Shown here: one piece after another, positions 23,846 through 29,308 of the stretch
Position numbering within the stretch: the stretch's first letter is position 1
How the letters are laid out: each line of letters starts with the position of its first letter
DNA from: Candidatus Avipropionibacterium avicola
Lineage (GTDB): Bacteria > Actinomycetota > Actinomycetes > Propionibacteriales > Propionibacteriaceae
Direction of reading: 5' to 3'
Length of the DNA stretch: 29,308 nt
NCBI GenBank assembly: GCA_018715445.1
Contig: DVLP01000310.1
Span: forward strand, 1-29,308
Translations under genes and position numbers: made by a program
Notes under the pieces: model-generated
Databases searched by the model: none
What the model saw: only the letters and a program-made list of their open reading frames with translations
What the model was told of the DNA's origin: nothing

Positions 23846-26800
23846 ATGACCGAGGACCTGGACCTGCAGGCGGCCAACGAGGTCGGCGAGGAGAAGCTGC
23901 CGCTCACTCCAGACACGATCGCGACGTTCGCGACGCAGATGCTCGCGATGCCGTGGCAGGAATCCGACGACCCGGACGACCCCGTGGTGATGTGGCACCT
24001 CGGCGGATACGAGGGCTCCTCCGCGTTCGGGTTCCTCCACGTGATGGTGCTCGGCGAGGAGGCCGAGCCGGCCGAGCTGGCGGAACTGACCCCGCCGACG
24101 ATCGCCGCGTTCACCGAGCGTTGGGGCCAGCCCGAGCGGACCGAGGTGGCAAGCCTGCCGGAGTTCGACCCGTCGAACCCGACCGGACCGTCGATGCTGC
24201 GGTTGATGGCGGATCATGTGGGGACGACCGGACTGCACTGGTGGCCGGCGGGCCCGGACCGATTGTTCATACTCGGCGTCCGCGAGGAAGAAGCGAAGCC
24301 GAGCCGCCTGGTCGAGTTCTGGGTGGTTCCGCCCGGCCTGCTCGAGCAGCAGGAGAGCCCCGAACCGGCCGTGTCCGACAGGGCCGACCGCGGCACCGGG
24401 TCCGCGCGTACGCTTCAGCACCTCCTGGACGAGGAGGCCCGGACCGTCCTCGGACGCCGCACCGCGGCGCAATGGCATGAGGTCATGCGTACCGTCGACG
24501 AGGCGGGCCGCAGCCGCGGAGGTATCAGTTGGGCGGCAGAGCCCGAGCACCACGGCTTCGAGTTCAGACAGTGGTCCGACGGTGCCGGGTCCGTCGCGGG
24601 CTGGTTCTTCGCGCCCGACGGCCAAGTGCTGCTCACCGTCTTCGACCATGAGTCCGCCCTGAACCTGCTTCCCGAGCACCGCGACGATTTCCAGGTCCAG
24701 GACCGGATGTACGACGGTTTGGCGCCGGAGCTAAGACAGCTGCTGCACAACCCGCCGCTGAGCTCGGACTTGACGATCGACGAACACCACATGGCTGCTT
24801 TCATGATCTGGTCCTCCGGCATCTTCGTCTACGACGGCGAGACCTGGTCGGCGGCCCCCGGACTGGCCGCGTGCATGACGAAGACCCCGGAGCTGTTCCA
24901 GACTGACCGAGACGGTTTCCTGAACAACGCCCGCGGGCAACTCGTCGGGCTGGCCGAGACCGGGCTGCCGCTGGTCCTCGACGCGATCGAGGCGGAGTAT
25001 GCCCGACTCGCGAACGACGCCAGCACCGCACCAGCGACCTCCCTCGAGGGCACCTCAACACCGCCGCCCTTGGACGACTTCGTCATCTCCGCCGCCGAGC
25101 AGATGGTCGAGCTGCCGTGGCCGGAGTCCGCGGACCCGGACGAGCACCCGGCCTGGAAGATCGAGAAGCTCAGCGGGCGCACGGCGTACGGGATCGCCCA
25201 CCAGCTGAAGTTCGGCTGGGACGTGACCCGCAGCGAGAAGACGCTGAGCGCTGAGCGGCTTGCGGCAATCGACGCGCGATTCGGAGCACACCAGGCGCTC
25301 GACCTCAATGCGCTTCCCGAGTATGACCCCACCGCCGAGATTCTCGACATGCGTGCCCTGCTGGCGTTGATCCTGCGCGACACGGGCGCCACCCGGGCAC
25401 TGCGATGGCAGGCGACCGGCCGCCGCATCCTGCTGGCCGGTATCGAGGACGACCCCGGCGGCCTCGTGGCACAGCTCACCCGCCGTACACCCGCGGGGGC
25501 GGAACGGCTCACGGGCCTCGTGGTGGTTGCGCCTGAGATGTTCGAGGCGCCGTCGGAATCACCCAACCTCACCACCATGGCGCTGCCCGTGATCGCGGAC
25601 TTCGCGATGCGCTACTCGTGGACCGACGAGGAGCGGGAAGCGTTCCGATCGCCGCCGTACCCGCTGCCGGCAGGATTGGTCCCGGCGATCGAGGCACTCG
25701 AGGCGGCGCTGCCGGCCGATCACGACGAGCGACGGCGGGAGTTGATCGCCCGGGCGGATGAGACGTACGTCCCCTCCTCGTTCTTCTCCGGCGCCCGCCG
25801 ACCGATGGCGCGTACCGGACTGCCTGCGGTGGTGCTGGAACTGATCTCGGACGGTGTGCTCTTCGCTGACATGGACGAGGTCGAGTTCCTGCTCACTACC
25901 GTTCATGACCTGGACCTTCCGGAAAGGGACCGCGACGCGGTGCGACACGAGCTGCTGCGTCGACTGGTCGAAGTGCATCTTCTGGGCGGCGACCTCAGCT
26001 CGGCGCTGAATGCCGCCGAACGGATGAGCACGGTGGCCTGTGTCAGTGGCCACCTGGGCTGGCGCGAGGTAGCTGCCTACTTCGCCGCGACCGGCAGCCC
26101 GACCGAGTTCCTCGACCGGTGGGACCGCTACGATGCCCATCAGGACCTCAGCCAGCTCCGTCGGCTCCAAGAGCGACTCGTCCGGACGGTGGCGATCCAT
26201 GAGGGCTGGCGCGCCGCGATCGAGGTGGCTGAGGACCGCCGGTTCGGCGCCGCGTTCCGACGGCACGCGTTCTACGCGCGTGCGTACGGTTACGACGACC
26301 TGATCACGTTGTTCTCCGGCGAGGCCGCCGGCGTCCTGGACGAGACCGGCGAACTGCACGCCCTGGTCGCGGCGGCGAGCGCCGAGACCCCGCGGCCGCC
26401 GACGGCGGACCACCGCGGCGCCGAGGAGCTCCTGGCACGGATCAGCGCACTCGACCCGGAGAGCAACGGCGAGGCGATGCGAGCACGCGACGGACTGCTG
26501 TTCTCACTGCAAGGCGCGGTCGGCGAGGAAGAGACGTTGAGCCGACTGCGGGCGCAGCTGCGGACCCCGCAGTGGGGCCCAGAGGCGACGCAGGTGGTCG
26601 ATGCTGGGGCGGACGGGCCGGTCCGTCGCACCCACATCGTGATGTCCAACAGCGAGAGTACTGGGCCACTCCTCGACAACCTGCGCCCCTACCCCGAACA
26701 GATCCGATTCGCCCTGAACCAGATGAACGGGGACACGTTCTGGGAGTACCGCCTGTGGCGGGCGCCTGCGGACGCGAACCTGCTCGAGACGCTGCCCGAC

Positions 26801-28018
26801 TCCGGCGGGTACCTGCAGTGCGGCGGCCGTGCGGAGGCGATGACCCTGCAGTGGCGCCGGCTGGACGCCGATGGGGTCACGCACCAGTACGCCGTCGGCA
26901 AGTCCGACGTACCGCAGGACGCGCCCGCCGTACACTTCGCCGCCCGGACCGGCGGATCGGTCGGGGACGTACCCGCCGATCAGGTCTTCACCGCCGACGA
27001 GGCCGCACGCGTGGTCCATCACTACTTCCTCACCGACACGGTCCCCGACAGCTACCGGCTCAGTCCGATCAGCTCGTGCTGTAGGACGCACGACCACCCC
27101 AGCTGCGAGGGACGATCGTCGCCGCCCGGCCGGACATTGGAGTTCGCGGACCGCAACCTCAAGATCGGCGTACTCCAGGAGCTGATGGACCAGGGCCGCC
27201 TGCCCCGCTTCGACTGGGCCGAGTTCGCCGCCTCGCAGCAGATCGACCTCGACGAGAGCGGGGTGCTCGGTACGGCGATTCCGGAGGCGCTGGCGTACGT
27301 CGACGCCGTCTCGATCACCCCGGAACTCGCCGAGCACGTCACCAGCATCGAGATGAAGGCGAGCAATGACATCTACGTCGAGCTCTCGCTGGACTGGAAC
27401 GGCGAGGACGACCTGTTCGACGTCAGCACCCTCACCGACCTGCGTCATCTCCCGCGGCTTCGGTCGGTGGAGCTGCTGTACGACCTGGTCGACCCTGATC
27501 CGGCCCTCCTCGACGAGATCGCTGCCGCACGCGACCACGGTATCGACGTCCGCTATGCCGACGAGTGGTCCGGCCGCGTGCCCGATGACCCCTCCGGGAG
27601 GAGGCCCTGGAGCGTTCGGGATCGACGTCCTGAAACCCCCGATTCCACGCGAGCTGGAGCGACGCCGAAGACCGCCGAACAGCCCTCCGAGATGACGGTC
27701 GCCGCCGCCGCGCCCGGCGGCTGGTTCCTGCTGAGCCAGGGCGTCGACCTGTTCCTGGACGCGCGCTACAGCATCGGCGCCGCGTTCGACGGCTCGCTGC
27801 TGTTCCGGCTCTCCCCGGCCGAGAAGGCGGCGTACACCCTGGACGGCGACGCGTACCTCAGCAGGCTCGCCATGCGCATCCACGACGAATCGCTGTGGAG
27901 ACATGGCCGGCCGTTCTACAACCGCGATCTGTACCGCGGCGAGAAACGGAAGCACTATCGGCAGCAGGCGTCGGGGGCGATCGCGGCGTGGCGGGACGAC
28001 GCGTCCCCGGGATCCTGA
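23846..28018 (+). CDS. Giant multi-domain immunity-like protein with DUF6892 and duplicated N-terminal domain
   Basis: 1390 aa; AGGAGCCAGGA precedes the ATG. Soluble, no signal peptide. Residues 20-165 and 410-568 are two copies of one domain: QMLAMPW/QMVELPW, DPDDP/DPDEHP, SLPEFDP/ALPEYDP, FILGV/LLAGI. Residues 185-390 are an unrecognised mixed domain; 570-915 is Ala/Leu-rich and helical. Residues 928-1075 have the strand and Gly pattern of Imm1-like proteins (YLQCGG, QYAVGK, HHYFLTD; weak). Residues 1097-1215 are a clear DUF6892: FADRNLKIGVLQELM, FDWAEFA, IPEALAYVD, WNGEDDLFDV. Residues 1283-1390 (GGWFLLSQGV, FYNRDLY, AIAAWR) are another unnamed domain, joined by a low-complexity linker that may come from a frameshift fusion. 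Most likely an immunity partner of the upstream gene. Confidence 0.7.
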   Translation: MTEDLDLQAANEVGEEKLPLTPDTIATFATQMLAMPWQESDDPDDPVVMWHLGGYEGSSAFGFLHVMVLGEEAEPAELAELTPPTIAAFTERWGQPERTEVASLPEFDPSNPTGPSMLRLMADHVGTTGLHWWPAGPDRLFILGVREEEAKPSRLVEFWVVPPGLLEQQESPEPAVSDRADRGTGSARTLQHLLDEEARTVLGRRTAAQWHEVMRTVDEAGRSRGGISWAAEPEHHGFEFRQWSDGAGSVAGWFFAPDGQVLLTVFDHESALNLLPEHRDDFQVQDRMYDGLAPELRQLLHNPPLSSDLTIDEHHMAAFMIWSSGIFVYDGETWSAAPGLAACMTKTPELFQTDRDGFLNNARGQLVGLAETGLPLVLDAIEAEYARLANDASTAPATSLEGTSTPPPLDDFVISAAEQMVELPWPESADPDEHPAWKIEKLSGRTAYGIAHQLKFGWDVTRSEKTLSAERLAAIDARFGAHQALDLNALPEYDPTAEILDMRALLALILRDTGATRALRWQATGRRILLAGIEDDPGGLVAQLTRRTPAGAERLTGLVVVAPEMFEAPSESPNLTTMALPVIADFAMRYSWTDEEREAFRSPPYPLPAGLVPAIEALEAALPADHDERRRELIARADETYVPSSFFSGARRPMARTGLPAVVLELISDGVLFADMDEVEFLLTTVHDLDLPERDRDAVRHELLRRLVEVHLLGGDLSSALNAAERMSTVACVSGHLGWREVAAYFAATGSPTEFLDRWDRYDAHQDLSQLRRLQERLVRTVAIHEGWRAAIEVAEDRRFGAAFRRHAFYARAYGYDDLITLFSGEAAGVLDETGELHALVAAASAETPRPPTADHRGAEELLARISALDPESNGEAMRARDGLLFSLQGAVGEEETLSRLRAQLRTPQWGPEATQVVDAGADGPVRRTHIVMSNSESTGPLLDNLRPYPEQIRFALNQMNGDTFWEYRLWRAPADANLLETLPDSGGYLQCGGRAEAMTLQWRRLDADGVTHQYAVGKSDVPQDAPAVHFAARTGGSVGDVPADQVFTADEAARVVHHYFLTDTVPDSYRLSPISSCCRTHDHPSCEGRSSPPGRTLEFADRNLKIGVLQELMDQGRLPRFDWAEFAASQQIDLDESGVLGTAIPEALAYVDAVSITPELAEHVTSIEMKASNDIYVELSLDWNGEDDLFDVSTLTDLRHLPRLRSVELLYDLVDPDPALLDEIAAARDHGIDVRYADEWSGRVPDDPSGRRPWSVRDRRPETPDSTRAGATPKTAEQPSEMTVAAAAPGGWFLLSQGVDLFLDARYSIGAAFDGSLLFRLSPAEKAAYTLDGDAYLSRLAMRIHDESLWRHGRPFYNRDLYRGEKRKHYRQQASGAIAAWRDDASPGS

Positions 28019-28216
28019 TCGGCCGAACGGACCACCGGCTGTTCAGAGTCCAGTGGGGACGCGCCGATGGCCATGGTCGGATCTTGGTCGAGGAGATCGA
28101 TGCGCCCTCCGCGGGCAGGCCAGTGAGGTTCCGGTGACGGAAACGCCGTGGGATCTGCCTCGAGGACGTATGCGAGGTCGTCGCGTTCGTCGCGCAGATC
28201 CTCGAGGTCCGCGCGA
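28019..28216. other. Intergenic stretch with possible gene relic on the minus strand
   Basis: No gene is supported. On the minus strand, 28100-28215 reads as ADLEDLRDERDDLAYVLEAD with codon-third GC bias, but has no plausible start and runs on into the 3' end of the giant gene. On the plus strand a short frame ends at 28137. A degraded remnant is possible. Confidence 0.25.
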
Positions 28217-28357
28217 CTGATCGAGCTCGTCCCAGGCTGGTCCGAGACGACCTGGCGTGACTGGCTGGACGAGCGGGGCCAGAGGTTCCGGGAGGGAATC
28301 GAGATCACGGCGTCTGATTCGTTCCAGGGATACAGGCGCACGATCGATGAGCACCTC
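28217..28357 (+). pseudogene. ISL3-family transposase fragment
   Basis: About 47 codons that read LIELVPGWSETTW, RDWLDERGQRFREGIEI, then ASDSFQGYRRTIDEHL. This is the ISL3 pattern (V-P-G-R-S, W-L-x-x-R, D-P-F-x-G-Y) from the middle of the transposase; neither end remains. It is joined in frame to an IS3 fragment within one uninterrupted reading frame. Confidence 0.6.
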
Positions 28358-28492
28358 GAGATCGCGACCGCGGAGTACATCAACCGGTTCAACCATCGAC
28401 GACTCCACGACGGGATCGGCATGATCCCGCCCGTCGAGCTCGAGGACATCTACCATCACCACCAGACCGTGCCGGCGACCGCTGGCGCGGCA
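28349..28492 (+). pseudogene. IS3-family transposase C-terminal fragment
   Basis: About 47 codons reading LEIATAEYINRFNHRRLHDG, then IGMIPPVELEDIYHH and HQTVPATAG. FNHRRLH and the P-P-x-E-x-E sequence mark the C-terminus of an IS3 OrfB. This is a different IS3 lineage from the following one. No stop of its own is seen at the expected point; the frame runs on into unrelated bases. Confidence 0.75.
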
Positions 28493-28521
28493 CTTTGCGA
28501 GCCTCTCACAAACCCTGGGCG

Positions 28522-29143
28522 ATTCAGTTCGGGAAGAAGCGTGGCAAGAACGGAAAACGACCAGGCCCACCAGTCCACGATGACCTGGTCAAGCGTGACT
28601 TCTCCGCCGATGACGCCAACGAACTGTGGCTCCCCGACATTCCCCCACACTCCGCGCGGGAGGTGCCCCCTCCGAGCACTGGACCGATGAGGGCAAGCTC
28701 TACCTCTGCGCCATCAAGGACGGGTTCTCAGGCCGGATCGTCGGCTACTCCATGGACAGCCGGATGAAGGCGCGCCTCGCGGTGAACGCCCTGGACAACG
28801 CGCTATCCAGGCGTCGCGACGCCGCCGGTTGCATCGACCGATTGAACCCAAGCAGTTCAGGTCACGGAAGTTCGTGCACGCCTTGAACCGTCATCACCTC
28901 ATCGGATCGATGGGCCAAGTCGGTGCTGCCGGGGACAATGCTGCGATGGAATCGTTCTTCGCGCTGCTCCAGAAGAACGTGCTCGACCGCAAGCGTTGGC
29001 GGACCCGAGAGGAGCTACGGATCGCGATCATCACCTGGATCGAACGCACCTACCACCGTCGTCGCCGGCAGGCCCGTCTGGGCCGATTGACCCCCATCGA
29101 ATACGAGGCGATCATGAACCCGGCCGTGAGCCTCGCGGCCTGA
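28522..29143 (+). pseudogene. IS3-family transposase (OrfB-type), frameshifted
   Basis: The protein is spread over three frames: KKRGKNGKRPGPPVHDDLVK to LPDI (first catalytic Asp, about 28636), then from 28674 EGKLYLCAIKDGFSGRIVGY to RRRDAAGCI (to 28835), then from 28853 QFRSRKFVHALNRHHLIGSM to the stop at 29143. The Glu is in AAMESFF (28949-28951). The second catalytic Asp in the usual H-S-D-R-G-S-Q is lost by a deletion near 28836-28852. At least two frameshifts plus that loss make it inactive. The end matches the left remnant. Confidence 0.88.
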
Positions 29144-29157
29144 CACCCCAACTGTCA
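29135..29157 (-). repeat. 23-bp inverted repeat, right copy
   Basis: Exact inverse of 21736-21758 and end of the IS3 element; it begins with the last codons of the transposase (GCG GCC TGA). Confidence 0.9.
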
Positions 29158-29162
29158 CCTAA

Positions 29163-29308
29163 ACGTGCGGCAGTCCCGAGCTGCTGTTCGGCCCGTCCAC
29201 CGCTGAGCAGCGGGCGCTGCTGGATCCCCTCCCGGAGGGCGTCAGCGTCGTCAACGGAATCGACCGCGACACCGCCGGCGTCGCGGTCATGTTCGCGAGC
29301 AACGGGTC
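29163..29308 (+). CDS. Truncated gene of unknown function, 5' end lost at IS junction
   Basis: Open from just after an in-frame TAA at 29160-29162 to the window edge. It reads GSPELLFGPSTAEQRALLDP, then PEGVSVVNGIDRDTAG and VAVMFASNG. High GC at third positions and the even composition suggest real coding. No start codon with ribosome site is visible, so the IS end seems to have cut away the 5' part, or the gene lies on in another form. I do not recognise the family. Confidence 0.45.

Larger units (their letters stand above)
28217..29157 (+). mobile_element. Right IS mosaic bounding the immunity cassette
   Basis: An ISL3 piece, an IS3 piece and a decayed IS3 element are joined head to tail. 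The outer end at 29157 is the 23-bp inverted repeat shared with 21736. The two IS ends point outward, as in a composite transposon, but both are now inactive. Confidence 0.75.

Noticed and set aside
22036..24114. 692-codon minus-strand frame across the immunity genes
   Set aside because: Runs antisense through the 598-aa gene; repetitive Gly/Glu/Val composition and no recognisable domain.
22030..28018. Antiphage system with nuclease, ATPase or reverse transcriptase
   Set aside because: Neither protein shows Walker motifs, nuclease or polymerase signatures; immunity-type domains explain the recognisable parts better.
21733..29160. Target-site duplication flanking the IS-bounded segment
   Set aside because: The bases next to the repeats (GGA and CCT) do not match as direct repeats.
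1..29308. CRISPR array, tRNA, rRNA or riboswitch
   Set aside because: No regularly spaced repeats, tRNA-like ends or known aptamer cores were seen in reading the gaps.

Overview
The window is high-GC, coding-dense DNA with frequent ATGA/TGATG stop-start overlaps, GTG starts and actinobacterial gene families (SorC/LacI/TetR regulators, DHA2-type MFS pump, VOC proteins, spheroidene monooxygenase-like protein). It looks like a chromosomal segment of a free-living Actinomycetota, possibly of the Propionibacteriales; the genus cannot be told from sequence reading alone.

Left part (1-20440) is ordinary metabolic chromosome. A partial APH-fold phosphotransferase lies behind a SorC-type sugar regulator. 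This regulator is divergent from a polyol operon: mannitol 2-dehydrogenase family enzyme, a lone lipoprotein solute-binding protein, and an NCS1-type permease. Next come a TetR/cytochrome P450 divergent pair that shares one palindrome. A minus-strand run 14132->8609 follows: sulfatase, lone solute-binding lipoprotein, LacI regulator, CrtA-like monooxygenase, squalene-cyclase-like protein, with ATGA overlaps at its 3' end. It is divergent from an MFS pump across a perfect 16-bp LacI-type operator. After it come an aminoglycoside-phosphotransferase-like gene, a threonine/serine dehydratase-like PLP enzyme, a VOC protein, and ahpC-ahpF ending in a clear intrinsic terminator.

Right part (20460-29308) is accessory. 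A PIN-domain toxin gene and an Abi-like HEPN gene sit on the minus strand; the antitoxin before PIN survives only as 25 codons. It is cut exactly where a 7.4-kb segment begins. This segment (21736-29157) is bounded by inverted copies of the same IS3-family end (23 bp identical, about 120 bp similar). On the right the element is a decayed mosaic of ISL3 and IS3 transposase pieces.

The cargo between the IS ends is the most interesting item: two adjacent plus-strand genes (598 and 1390 aa) that read as concatenated immunity-protein domains. The first has a YezG/DUF600-like N-terminus, a full PoNi-like (DUF1910/DUF1911) region and a DUF6630-like C-terminus. The second has a duplicated N-terminal domain, an alpha-helical middle, an Imm1-like segment, a clear DUF6892 domain and another C-terminal domain. 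No toxin gene accompanies them. The simplest reading is an IS-mobilised orphan 'polyimmunity' cassette that protects against polymorphic toxins of other bacteria. Domain names are recognised by eye from family patterns, not from searches.
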